A stretch of DNA of 64,000 bases from Alphaproteobacteria bacterium CG11_big_fil_rev_8_21_14_0_20_39_49 (GTDB taxonomy: Bacteria > Pseudomonadota > Alphaproteobacteria > Rickettsiales > UBA6187). Shown here one piece after another: positions 17,797-26,317 of the stretch. The notes beneath the pieces are model-generated. The model had not been told where the DNA came from. It saw nothing but the letters and a program-made list of their open reading frames with translations, and made no database searches. Positions within the stretch are counted from its first letter, which is position 1, and each line of letters begins with the position of its first letter. The stretch covers positions 444,872 to 508,871 of the forward strand of contig PCXK01000007.1 in NCBI GenBank assembly GCA_002787635.1, in the 5' to 3' direction. Made by a program: the position numbers and the translations under genes.

Positions 17797-18030
17797 ATGC
17801 TACAAAATAAAACAACAACCACCATAGATACAAAACCCCTTCCTGAAACCGGCTTTGTTAGGCTTCCGCAAATCTTAGAAAGAATCCCTATAGGTAAATC
17901 CACTTGGTGGGCAGGTGTAAAATCCGGACGTTTTAAAAAGCCTATCAAATTATATTCCAATGTTTCAGTTTGGGAAGTTGAGTACATCAAAGAGCTTATT
18001 GAATCTTATAAAAAGCAGGATTCAGAATAA
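17797..18030 (+). CDS. AlpA-like helix-turn-helix regulator
   Basis: A 77-residue protein starting at the ATG at 17797, which has GAGGT seven bases upstream. A TTG 33 nt earlier has no such site. The sequence FVRLPQILERIPIGKSTWWAGVKSGRFKKPIKL is the AlpA/MerR-type winged-helix signature. It normally reads the recombination-directionality or prophage promoter region of islands and often activates excision. The gene sits seven bases before the next co-directional gene, in the usual early-island position. Confidence 0.88.
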   Translation: MLQNKTTTTIDTKPLPETGFVRLPQILERIPIGKSTWWAGVKSGRFKKPIKLYSNVSVWEVEYIKELIESYKKQDSE

Positions 18031-18036
18031 GCCGAT

Positions 18037-18633
18037 ATGACAAAGAAATACGACTATAGAAAAGTTAATAGTAAACGAACATATAAACTAAAAGATGTTT
18101 GTAGAACTTTTAAGAACGAAAAGTTGCATGAAAAAACTATTAGAACTTGGATAAGAAACGGCTCTCTTGAAGCGTTTAAAAGTGATGGAATTATATATAT
18201 CAATGGCGGTGTATTAAAAACTTTTCTCAATAAACGATACCGCAAAAATAAAAGAAGATTAACTTTACAACAATTCAAATGCTGGTATTGCAAGTATGTT
18301 GGTAAGCCTCTTGATAATGTCATTTTACTATTAACTAATGGACGCAATAATAGCCTTGCAGCTTATGGAATATGCACTTCATGCGGTAGTGAAATAGAGC
18401 GTTTATATAAGCGTTCAGAATTACCGGAAATACTAAAAGCGTTCAGTATCAAACACAACGAAGTGACAGGATTATGCAATAGTTCATGCAGCACTAGATG
18501 CACTCACCTAGATAGTGTTGATAAAAAGCCGATAAGTGAGCCTGAAAAATATAAGCCTCCCGATGCTAAAACTAAAACCGGAAATAGCACTAAGAAGGCT
18601 CACATTAATGAAAAACAATTCACCTTATTTTAA
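18037..18633 (+). CDS. HTH protein with zinc-finger-like cysteines
   Basis: A 198-residue protein. The N-terminus (KRTYKLKDVCRTFKNEKLHEKTIRTWIRNGSLEAF) is a helix-turn-helix of the excisionase/MerR type. The middle has CWYC and, 38 residues on, CTSC, which can form a zinc ribbon. A second cysteine cluster (CNSSCSTRC) follows, then a basic tail. It lies between the AlpA-like regulator and a tyrosine recombinase, and its stop is seven bases before the recombinase start. An accessory DNA-binding role in recombination is likely but inferred. Confidence 0.75.
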   Translation: MTKKYDYRKVNSKRTYKLKDVCRTFKNEKLHEKTIRTWIRNGSLEAFKSDGIIYINGGVLKTFLNKRYRKNKRRLTLQQFKCWYCKYVGKPLDNVILLLTNGRNNSLAAYGICTSCGSEIERLYKRSELPEILKAFSIKHNEVTGLCNSSCSTRCTHLDSVDKKPISEPEKYKPPDAKTKTGNSTKKAHINEKQFTLF

Positions 18634-18640
18634 AGGAAAG

Positions 18641-19684
18641 ATGATGATAAATTATAACAAAAATAACGATGTAGTTAAATATAAATATCTTGAATTTATT
18701 GAACATAGCGAAGAGGGGAAAGACCCTAAAACAGTGAAGCAGTTTGCTGATGCAATTTATGAATTTGAGGTTGCAACAGGTTTTAAGGATTTTAAGGGCT
18801 ATAACTCTGATTGGGCGATTGTCTATAAGGATTACTTAAACGATAAACGCAACAAGCAAACAGGGCTGAATATTTCAAAATCTTATTTGTTGCATTATGT
18901 TTCAAATGTAAGGAATTTTCTTACATGGATTCGTGAGAATATAAAGGGTTATAGCAAAATAAAAAAAGCCGATATTTCCTATATGCATGTAAGACGCAAT
19001 GAAAAAAATCAGGCTAGAGCGGTTAATCTTCCTGAAAGCCATAGCGTAAAAGATATTATTTCTACAATTCGTAAAATGCCTGATAAAACAATAATAGAAG
19101 AACGTAATAAAGCTATGATAAGCCTGTTTCTTTTATGTTGTCCTAGAATTAGCTCATTACAGGAATCAAGAGTTGAACATATAAGATATTTTGAAGATTA
19201 TAATTCATGGGCATATATGCAAGACCCTAGATTTTCACCAACTAAGGGAAATGGATTTATAAAAACCTTTTTTGTTGGCGAAGTTCAAGACCTGATTGAT
19301 AATGTTATAAATTGGAAGCAATATTTAGAATCACAAGGCAGAAAAAATAAAGATTATCTCTTCCCTAAGATTACCCCAAGCTTTACTAAAAGCGGTGAAA
19401 CAGAAATGTTATTTGATAAAGACTATATAAAATCGCAAACGATTATTAGAAACATTGTTAAAAAGGCTTATGAGGCTAACGGCTTAAAATATATCAAACC
19501 TCATAATTTCAGACACAGTATTGCAAGGCATGTACGCAAAAGCAATAATAACGTAACTGATACGCTGATAGCATTAGCTGAAAATATGGGGCAGAAAAAC
19601 GGCTATTCAACCTTAGTTACCAGCTATGCAGGCGACCCTTTGGAAAGCAGGGCAAAGCTTATGAAGGCGATTGTTTTGGAGTGA
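18641..19684 (+). CDS. Tyrosine recombinase/integrase
   Basis: A 347-residue protein using the ATG at 18641, or 18644 three bases on. Both follow AAAGGAAAG directly; upstream in-frame codons overlap the previous gene without a ribosome site. It has an N-terminal SAM-like core-binding domain (about 1-130) and a catalytic domain with R169 (PRISSL), H288-x-x-R291 (HNFRH) and the nucleophile Y329 (SYAG), so it looks active. It differs from the Arm-type integrase remnant at the island edge. It lies 98 bp before the type III methylase. It may move this sub-block or resolve another site. Confidence 0.88.
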   Translation: MMINYNKNNDVVKYKYLEFIEHSEEGKDPKTVKQFADAIYEFEVATGFKDFKGYNSDWAIVYKDYLNDKRNKQTGLNISKSYLLHYVSNVRNFLTWIRENIKGYSKIKKADISYMHVRRNEKNQARAVNLPESHSVKDIISTIRKMPDKTIIEERNKAMISLFLLCCPRISSLQESRVEHIRYFEDYNSWAYMQDPRFSPTKGNGFIKTFFVGEVQDLIDNVINWKQYLESQGRKNKDYLFPKITPSFTKSGETEMLFDKDYIKSQTIIRNIVKKAYEANGLKYIKPHNFRHSIARHVRKSNNNVTDTLIALAENMGQKNGYSTLVTSYAGDPLESRAKLMKAIVLE

Positions 19685-19781
19685 GGTTTTAAAATAAGTT
19701 CAAAATCAACTGTTGATATATGGAAATATTTACCCTATTTCTATCTATTGAAAATACAATTCAAACTAACCAAAGGTAGCA

Positions 19782-21638
19782 ATGCAGAATCTTCTTGAAG
19801 AGCTAAAAAGCCTTTTAACTCAAGAGCCTAAGTATCTTGTTGACGGGCAGTTGTTCAAAAACAAGATAGTTGAAGATGCACTAAAACTTGAGCCTTCATT
19901 GCTAAAACTTATTGCTAAAAATGACAATATTAAGCGTCATTTCTTTGTTGATGTTGAGGGAATGGTTGTTTTTGACAAGGTTAAATTTCAAGAGTTTGTA
20001 TCGAATAAAAACTTCCTTCCTGATAGCTACACGGCTTTTAAAAATAAGATTGGCTTGAATGATGGCAAAACATACCTGAAGAATACCAATGACGTTGTTT
20101 TGTCATGGGCTTATAAGGATTGTATCTTAGAGGGCGGTATGACTAAGGAAGAGGTGAAAGGCAACGTTCCTGAAATATTCTATAATACCACCCTTGCCCC
20201 CGATGAAATAACCAGACTGCTTGACCAGAAGGTTTTAACTAAGTTTGAGCTTTGGGATGTAGAAAGTGTTAAATCAGGCAAAGCCAAAAAGCCTAGTGAT
20301 ATAACTGAAAATGATAACTTGCTTATCAAGGGCAATAACCTACTTGCCTTGCATAGCCTGAAGAAAAGATATGCTGGAAAAGTGAAGCTTATTTATATCG
20401 ACCCTCCTTATAATACGGGCAATGATGGCTTCCGTTACAATGATTCTTTCAATCACTCTTCATGGCTTACTTTTATGAAGAATAGGCTTGAAGTTGCACG
20501 GGAATTGTTAGCGGATGATGGAATTATATTCGTTCAATGTGATAATAATGAGCAAGCGTATTTAAAAATATTAATGGATGGCATTTATAATAGGAATTGT
20601 TTTATTACTAACTTTTTGTGGAAAAAAAAGTCTACGACTACAAATGTTCAAGGAATTCAAGTAAGTCCTCAATGTGAGTATATAATAGCGTATAGGAAAA
20701 CAGATTTAGGCAAAGTATTACCTAGAGTTAAGGGAAAAGAAAGTAGAGTTTATCCTTATAGTGACAGTGAAGGTAATTATAGGACTACAATAATAGAGAA
20801 AAAGGCAGTTGGTGAGTATGACAGAGCTACTATGAAATTTTCTATTTTAGGGCAAGCTCCAAGGGTTGGCAAACGTTGGCAAATAGGAGAAGAAAAGGCT
20901 AGAAAATTAGAGAAGAAGAATAGATTTATTATTGAAAATGATTCAGTAAAACTTAAGATATATGATTTTGAGGACAAAGATACCACATCCGCTCAACCTA
21001 ATTTATTAGATTCGCATGGTACAACAGATAGTGCGCAAAAGCACATTAATGAACTGTTTGAACATTCAACGTATTTTAACAACCCTAAACCAGAAGAGCT
21101 TCTTAAACAATTAATTGAAATATCAACAAAAGAAAGGGATATAGTACTAGATTTTTTCTCGGGTAGCGGAACAACCCCTTCAGTAGCTCATAAAATGGGC
21201 AGGCGTTGGATTGCTATTGAGCAAATGGATTATATAAAAGACCTCCCTGAAGCACGCTTAAAGAAGGTTATTGAAGGTGAGCAAGGTGGTATATCAAAAG
21301 ATGTTAATTGGCAAGGTGGCGGCTCTTTTGTGTACTGCCAGCTTAAAGAATGGAATGAAGAATTTTTACCACAAATCAAAGATGCTAAAGCTTCCGGTGA
21401 ATTACTAAAAATCTATGAAAGAATGAAAGAGCAAGCTTTTTTCCGTTATGGTTTTGACTCTAAGAAATTTGATAATAAGGCGTTTAGTGAGCTTGAATTT
21501 GCCGACCAGCAAAAAGCCTTAATTGATATGCTGGATAAAAACCACCTTTATGTAAATTATTCAGAAATAGAGGATAGCCGATATAATATATCCGATGAAG
21601 AAAAAGAGCTATCCGCTAAGTTCTATGGTGATAAGTAA
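19782..21638 (+). CDS. mod: Type III restriction-modification DNA methyltransferase (Mod)
   Basis: This 618-residue N6-adenine methyltransferase has DPPYNTG (motif IV, from D207) before DFFSGSGTT (motif I, from D457). That motif order is that of beta-class enzymes, which include type III Mod. The region between, about residues 240-440, is the target recognition domain. Mod carries sequence recognition and methylates one strand. It also partners Res for cleavage. It starts at an ATG after AAGGTAG and overlaps the res ATG by one base. I saw no simple-sequence repeat that would make it phase-variable. Confidence 0.95.
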   Translation: MQNLLEELKSLLTQEPKYLVDGQLFKNKIVEDALKLEPSLLKLIAKNDNIKRHFFVDVEGMVVFDKVKFQEFVSNKNFLPDSYTAFKNKIGLNDGKTYLKNTNDVVLSWAYKDCILEGGMTKEEVKGNVPEIFYNTTLAPDEITRLLDQKVLTKFELWDVESVKSGKAKKPSDITENDNLLIKGNNLLALHSLKKRYAGKVKLIYIDPPYNTGNDGFRYNDSFNHSSWLTFMKNRLEVARELLADDGIIFVQCDNNEQAYLKILMDGIYNRNCFITNFLWKKKSTTTNVQGIQVSPQCEYIIAYRKTDLGKVLPRVKGKESRVYPYSDSEGNYRTTIIEKKAVGEYDRATMKFSILGQAPRVGKRWQIGEEKARKLEKKNRFIIENDSVKLKIYDFEDKDTTSAQPNLLDSHGTTDSAQKHINELFEHSTYFNNPKPEELLKQLIEISTKERDIVLDFFSGSGTTPSVAHKMGRRWIAIEQMDYIKDLPEARLKKVIEGEQGGISKDVNWQGGGSFVYCQLKEWNEEFLPQIKDAKASGELLKIYERMKEQAFFRYGFDSKKFDNKAFSELEFADQQKALIDMLDKNHLYVNYSEIEDSRYNISDEEKELSAKFYGDK

Positions 21639-24277
21639 TGAGCGAACAATCATTAAATCAGGAATTAGACGCTTTAGAAAAGTTTGGGGGCATTGATTCG
21701 CACTATCCAAGCTTGCCTGAATATATAACCGATAACCTAGCACAAAACATAGAGCTTAGACCTTATCAGATAAAGGCTATAAAGCGTTTCTTATTCTATA
21801 AAAACAAAAACCCTAATAAGCCTTTACCTATTCACTTGCTTTACCACATGGCGACAGGAAGCGGAAAAACCGTTATCATGGCAAGCCTGATATTAGAGCT
21901 TTATAACCTAGGCTATAGAAACTTCCTGTTCTTTGTAAACTCAACCAATATCATTAATAAGACAAAAGAAAACTTTCTTAATCCCCTTTCTTCAAAATAC
22001 CTGTTTAATGATAAAATCAAGTTTGGTGAACGTGATGTTAAAATCAAGGAAGTTGAAAGCTTTGATGCCGTTAATGAAAATGATATCAATATCCACTTCA
22101 CCACTATTCAGGGCTTGCATACCCGTATGTTAAAACCGGCGGAAAACGCTGTAACTTTAGAAGATTTTGAAGGCAAAAAGATTGTTCTAATTTCCGATGA
22201 AGCCCACCATATAAACGCTGAAACTAAAAAGAAGCTGGGAAAAGACGAGGAAAAAGAAAAGATAAGCTGGGAAAATACCATTAGAGGAATCTTTAAACAA
22301 TCAACCGATAACCTGCTTTTAGAGTTTACGGCAACCGTTGACTTAGCACACAAGGAAATAAGCAAGAAATATCACGATAAAATCATTTATGAATATTCAT
22401 TAAAGCAATTCCGTAAAGATGGCTATTCGAAAGAAGTTAATGTTATTCAGGTTGATAGCGAGCCTATCAAAAGAGCGTTTGGAGCAGTTTTATTAAGCCA
22501 GTATCGCTACAAGATAGCGGAAAAGAGCGGTTTGCATATAAAGCCTGTTATCCTGCTAAAATCACAGCGTATAAATGAGTCCCAAGCCTTCAGGGAAGAG
22601 TTTCACCGGTTCATTGAGAATTTACAGGTAAAAGACTTAGAAGCCGCTCAACGCTATCTTTGTGTTAACCCTTTCAATAAAATCTTTGCCTATTTCAAAG
22701 ATAACGAAATAACCTTTGATAATTTAATTCAAGAGCTTAAAGCCGACTTTTCAAAAGAAAAAACCATTGATATTAACGATACCAAAGAGCTTGATGCAAA
22801 CCAGATTAAGGTTAATAGCCTTGAAGATTCGGATAATCAGGTAAGGGTGGTATTTGCGGTTGATAAGCTAAATGAAGGCTGGGATGTCTTAAACCTTTTC
22901 GATATTGTAAGGCTTTATGACACAAGGGATTCCAAAGCAGGAAAGCCCGGAAAAACAACAATGTCAGAAGCGCAGCTTATAGGCAGGGGTGCAAGGTATT
23001 TTCCTTTCAAAATCAATGCAGATGATGAGCTTTATAAAAGAAAATATGATTCTGATATTGAGAATGAAAAAAAGATACTGGAAGAGCTTTACTATCACAG
23101 CCCTGCTATACCACGCTATATTGATGAAATAAAAACCGCATTGCGTCAAACTGGCATATTGGAAGATGAACGCATTGAAAAGGCTATGAAAGTAAAAGAT
23201 AGCTTTAAGAAAACCGAATTATGGAAGAGTGGTTATATTTTTGTTAATGAACAGCGTAAAGTAGATAGGAATGTATATTGTAGCTTTGAGTCATTAAATG
23301 TTCACAAGATTTTTAAATATACCCTTAGAACCGATGTAATATCAAACACCGGATTATATAACGAGCAAAAAGAAGAAGCAAACCAAGGAAAAGTTGTTAC
23401 CGCTTCAATAAAACTAAAAGATATTGATGTGCATATAATAAGATTTGCTATTGATAACCTTGAGTTTTACAGATTTAACAATCTTAAAAAACGCTTCCCT
23501 GTATTAGACTCAATAACAACTTTTATAAAAAGTGATGATTTTTTAGCCGGCATAACCGTTGAAGTTACAGGCAACCAAAAGGAGCTTGAAGAACTTAACA
23601 ACCACCAGAAGCTAGAAATTACCCTTCATGCACTTATTGAGATTGAAAAAGAGATTAAATCTAACACTTACGACTTTGAAGGTACTAAAGAATTTAGACC
23701 GTTTCAAATATCAGAAAAGCTTGTTGATAAGGTGCTAAAATTTGCTAAAGACGCTTCAGACGATAAAGAAACCGGAAAAGGTATGCAGGAATCAAAAGAG
23801 CCACACTTTAATAGGATTGATTTATCAAATATTGATTGGTTTGTTTACAATGATTGTTTTGGTAGCTCAGAGGAAAAATATTTTGTTAAATATGTAAATG
23901 ACCATGAAGAAGAAATTAAAAAGATATATGAAGAGTTTTACCTTATCAGGAATGAGCGATTCATAAAAATATATAGCTTTGAAGGTGGGCAAGCTTTTGA
24001 GCCTGATTTTATATTATTTCTGAAAAAGCGTGGTAATAGTAAAGAGCTTATATATCAGGTTTTTGTTGAGCCTAAAGGAAGCCATATTGCCGATAATGAC
24101 CGATGGAAAGAAAACTTCTTAAAGCAAATTAAAGCGGAGTCACTTTTTGACGGGCGTGATTATCATATATGCGGATTACCTTTCTTTAATGAAAGCAATA
24201 AGCAGCAATTTAATGATGCTTGTATGCAACTGTTGAAAATTAAAAATAGCGATATAAAAAAGGTTCTGGGGGCATAA
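21638..24277 (+). CDS. res: Type III restriction enzyme helicase-nuclease (Res)
   Basis: The 879-residue Res subunit has Walker A ATGSGKT (72-78), Walker B DEAHH (187-191), later superfamily-2 motifs (DKLNEGWDV, QLIGRGARY) and a C-terminal nuclease core with D790 and E811-x-K813 (PDFILF, FVEPKG). It uses ATP to translocate or signal between head-to-head sites and cuts unmodified DNA with Mod. Length and motif order are full, so it should be functional. The start overlaps mod (TAATG). The stop codon lies inside a GGGGGCATAA copy of the island arm repeat. Confidence 0.95.
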   Translation: MSEQSLNQELDALEKFGGIDSHYPSLPEYITDNLAQNIELRPYQIKAIKRFLFYKNKNPNKPLPIHLLYHMATGSGKTVIMASLILELYNLGYRNFLFFVNSTNIINKTKENFLNPLSSKYLFNDKIKFGERDVKIKEVESFDAVNENDINIHFTTIQGLHTRMLKPAENAVTLEDFEGKKIVLISDEAHHINAETKKKLGKDEEKEKISWENTIRGIFKQSTDNLLLEFTATVDLAHKEISKKYHDKIIYEYSLKQFRKDGYSKEVNVIQVDSEPIKRAFGAVLLSQYRYKIAEKSGLHIKPVILLKSQRINESQAFREEFHRFIENLQVKDLEAAQRYLCVNPFNKIFAYFKDNEITFDNLIQELKADFSKEKTIDINDTKELDANQIKVNSLEDSDNQVRVVFAVDKLNEGWDVLNLFDIVRLYDTRDSKAGKPGKTTMSEAQLIGRGARYFPFKINADDELYKRKYDSDIENEKKILEELYYHSPAIPRYIDEIKTALRQTGILEDERIEKAMKVKDSFKKTELWKSGYIFVNEQRKVDRNVYCSFESLNVHKIFKYTLRTDVISNTGLYNEQKEEANQGKVVTASIKLKDIDVHIIRFAIDNLEFYRFNNLKKRFPVLDSITTFIKSDDFLAGITVEVTGNQKELEELNNHQKLEITLHALIEIEKEIKSNTYDFEGTKEFRPFQISEKLVDKVLKFAKDASDDKETGKGMQESKEPHFNRIDLSNIDWFVYNDCFGSSEEKYFVKYVNDHEEEIKKIYEEFYLIRNERFIKIYSFEGGQAFEPDFILFLKKRGNSKELIYQVFVEPKGSHIADNDRWKENFLKQIKAESLFDGRDYHICGLPFFNESNKQQFNDACMQLLKIKNSDIKKVLGA

Positions 24278-24287
24278 TTGGGGGCAT
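24267..24287. repeat. Right GGGGGCAT arm-type repeat
   Basis: TGGGGGCATAATTGGGGGCAT is the right copy of the left island repeat, with TT in place of CC between the two units. It is 55 bp inside attR and overlaps the 3' end of res. Confidence 0.7.
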
Positions 24288-24342
24288 TTTAGAAAATATA
24301 ACAATCTAATATAAATAAATATCAGGCTATTACTTGAAACAA

Positions 24343-24357
24343 TCGAATCTCTTCACC
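24343..24357. other. attR core of the tRNA-Gly island
   Basis: An exact 15-bp copy of the tRNA-Gly T-arm sequence, with no tRNA around it. It marks the distal edge of the island. Confidence 0.8.
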
Positions 24358-24568
24358 TCAAAATAAGCATTAGGTCAAACGGTCTATTCAGTGCGTACTG
24401 GAGCTTTTCGCTCATTATTTATAGGTTAGTAAATAGGGGCTTCAGCAGTTTTCGTTTCTGTTCCACTTCCGAATTTTTGAAAGTTTTATATGCCCTTGAA
24501 CATAGCTCAAGCAAGGTATAGACTGAGATTGCGAAGTCTTCATCGGCGTCGGTATTGAAATCTTTAAT
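24353..24568 (-). pseudogene. Serine recombinase C-terminal remnant
   Basis: Read on the minus strand, 24568 down to 24353 gives about 70 residues. These include FAISVYTLLELCSRAYK, then EQKRKLLKPLFTNL, an in-frame TAA at 24419-24421, and KLQYALNRPFDLML. This matches the C-terminal end of large serine recombinases (resolvase family) that have a conserved RKPFDLM-type ending. No catalytic N-terminus is present. It ends at the attR core, so the island may have integrated next to or into it, or it may belong to an older element. Family assignment is from remembered pattern only. Confidence 0.55.
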
Positions 24569-24646
24569 TTATTTCATTACATTGTTATTTTGGAAATACG
24601 ATAAAAATATAAACAAAGAGACTTTAATAATGTAAGGTAATATACT

Positions 24647-25513
24647 GTGCAAAAAGAATTAAAAAATCTTGGCATTCTAAAAAACGTAGGAATAGGGCTA
24701 CGTGGAAAGCATTATAAGGAGGTTTTAGAAAATACTCCTAAAGTGAACTGGTTTGAAGTTCATTCTGAAAATTTTTTCGCCAAAGGCGGCATGGCAATTC
24801 ATATATTGGAACGAGTACGGGAAAAATATCCTTTAAGTTTTCATGGTGTGGGCTTATCTCTTGGCTCTGCCGAAGGCTTGAGCGATGAGCATTTAAAGAA
24901 GCTAAAGAATATAGTTGATAGATTCAAACCCGCCTTGGTATCCGAGCATATTTCATGGAGCAATATAGGCAGCACCACATTAAATGACCTGCTTCCCCTG
25001 CCTTATACCGATGAGTCGCTATCTGTGCTTGTAGACAATATAAAGCATACGCAGGATTATCTTGGCAGAAAAATATTAGTTGAAAACCCGTCTTCATATC
25101 TTGAATATAGCGATTCAACAATGACCGAATGGGAGTTTATACAAAAAACCGTTGAACAAAGCGGCTGCGGTCTTCTGCTTGATGTTAACAATATATATGT
25201 AACATGCAAGAATCATAATCTTGATACAAACGAATATCTTCAAAACATTCCTTATGATGCGGTTGGTGAAATTCATCTTGCAGGCTTTGAAGAAAAACAA
25301 ATTGAAGATAAATCCATACTGATTGATACTCATGGCGATAAAGTTTCCGATGACGTATGGAAACTTTATGAGCAGGTAATCAAATTATCAGGCAGCGTGC
25401 CTACCTTAATTGAATGGGATACTAATATCCCCGAATTGGGCGTACTATTGAATGAAGCAAAAAAAGCTCAAGACATTCTGAACAGATACGAGGAAAAAAA
25501 TGCCGTCGCTTAA
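24647..25513 (+). CDS. Multinuclear non-heme iron oxidase, DUF692/BufB family
   Basis: A 288-residue TIM-barrel protein with the family blocks GIGLRGKHY, FHGVGLSLGS, SEHISWS, LVENPSSYL, LLLDVNNIY, EIHLAGF, DTHGD and LIEWDTNIPEL. The His, Glu and Asp residues in these blocks bind two or three iron ions. Members (MbnB, TglH, BufB) oxidise cysteines of small ribosomal peptides to copper-binding groups. The GTG start has TAAGG nine bases upstream. It overlaps a DUF2063 gene by 14 nt, the usual partner. No precursor peptide gene (BufA/DUF2282) is visible next to it. Confidence 0.92.
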   Translation: MQKELKNLGILKNVGIGLRGKHYKEVLENTPKVNWFEVHSENFFAKGGMAIHILERVREKYPLSFHGVGLSLGSAEGLSDEHLKKLKNIVDRFKPALVSEHISWSNIGSTTLNDLLPLPYTDESLSVLVDNIKHTQDYLGRKILVENPSSYLEYSDSTMTEWEFIQKTVEQSGCGLLLDVNNIYVTCKNHNLDTNEYLQNIPYDAVGEIHLAGFEEKQIEDKSILIDTHGDKVSDDVWKLYEQVIKLSGSVPTLIEWDTNIPELGVLLNEAKKAQDILNRYEEKNAVA

Positions 25514-26270
25514 AAAATTACAGGAATCTTTCAGTAACGCCATTTTCGAAAATAAAAATGAGCCTCTATTTAGTAATATAAAAAATAGCCATATTGACAA
25601 TGCCGACCGCATAAAAATATATCAAGACAATGTACTTATTACGCTACATGACACTTTGAAGAACAGATATGAGGCAATATGCAAACTGGTGGGTGAACAG
25701 TTTTTCAAATATGTCACAAATCAGTATATAAAAGCAAATAAACCCGATAGCGGCAATCTGGACGATTACGGTCATAATTTTGCCGATTTTATATCAAACA
25801 TACCGCAATTGAAGGACTATCAGTACTTAAAAGACGTGGCAAAGCTCGAATGGGCATTGCATGCGTCGTATTTTTCCCCCGATTCACAACCTATTGATAG
25901 GGATAAACTATCTAAAGTACCGACTGATAATCTTGACAAAATAAAATTTAAACTTCACCCCTCATCTTACCTTATATCTTCTGATTACCCGATTTATAAA
26001 ATATGGGAAGTATCGCAAGATAATTATGATGGTGAATTAAATATAGACATAAGATCGGGTGGTGTTGATATTTTAGTTGTAAGACCCGAATATAAGATTA
26101 ATACTATTATACTTGAAAAGGGTGAATATAGATTTTTAACATACCTTAAAAACGGTAAAAACCTAGAAGAAGCCTTTGAAAATGCCTGCAAAGATAATAC
26201 ACAATTCGATGTAGGCACGGCATTACAAAAATTCGTTTTAAACGGTACTTTTGTTGATTTTTATTTTTAG
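25500..26270 (+). CDS. DUF2063 / HvfC-BufC family partner protein
   Basis: A 256-residue protein with an N-terminal DUF2063 domain (about 5-95: LQESFSNAIF, then RIKIYQDNVLITLHDTLKNRY and CKLVG). The rest resembles the C-terminal half of HvfC. In MNIO systems this protein recruits the precursor peptide to the iron enzyme. Overlap with the DUF692 gene shows coupled translation. The MFS-spermidine synthase gene follows 47 nt later on the same strand and could be co-transcribed. Confidence 0.88.
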   Translation: MPSLKKLQESFSNAIFENKNEPLFSNIKNSHIDNADRIKIYQDNVLITLHDTLKNRYEAICKLVGEQFFKYVTNQYIKANKPDSGNLDDYGHNFADFISNIPQLKDYQYLKDVAKLEWALHASYFSPDSQPIDRDKLSKVPTDNLDKIKFKLHPSSYLISSDYPIYKIWEVSQDNYDGELNIDIRSGGVDILVVRPEYKINTIILEKGEYRFLTYLKNGKNLEEAFENACKDNTQFDVGTALQKFVLNGTFVDFYF

Positions 26271-26317
26271 TAAATAACAGTTAGTTGTTTTGTGTAATAA
26301 TATTTGTTGTTTTTTCT

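Noticed and set aside
19782-21638. Possible phase-variable repeat tract in mod
   Set aside because: Type III mod genes often carry tandem repeats, but I found no run of short identical units in this gene.
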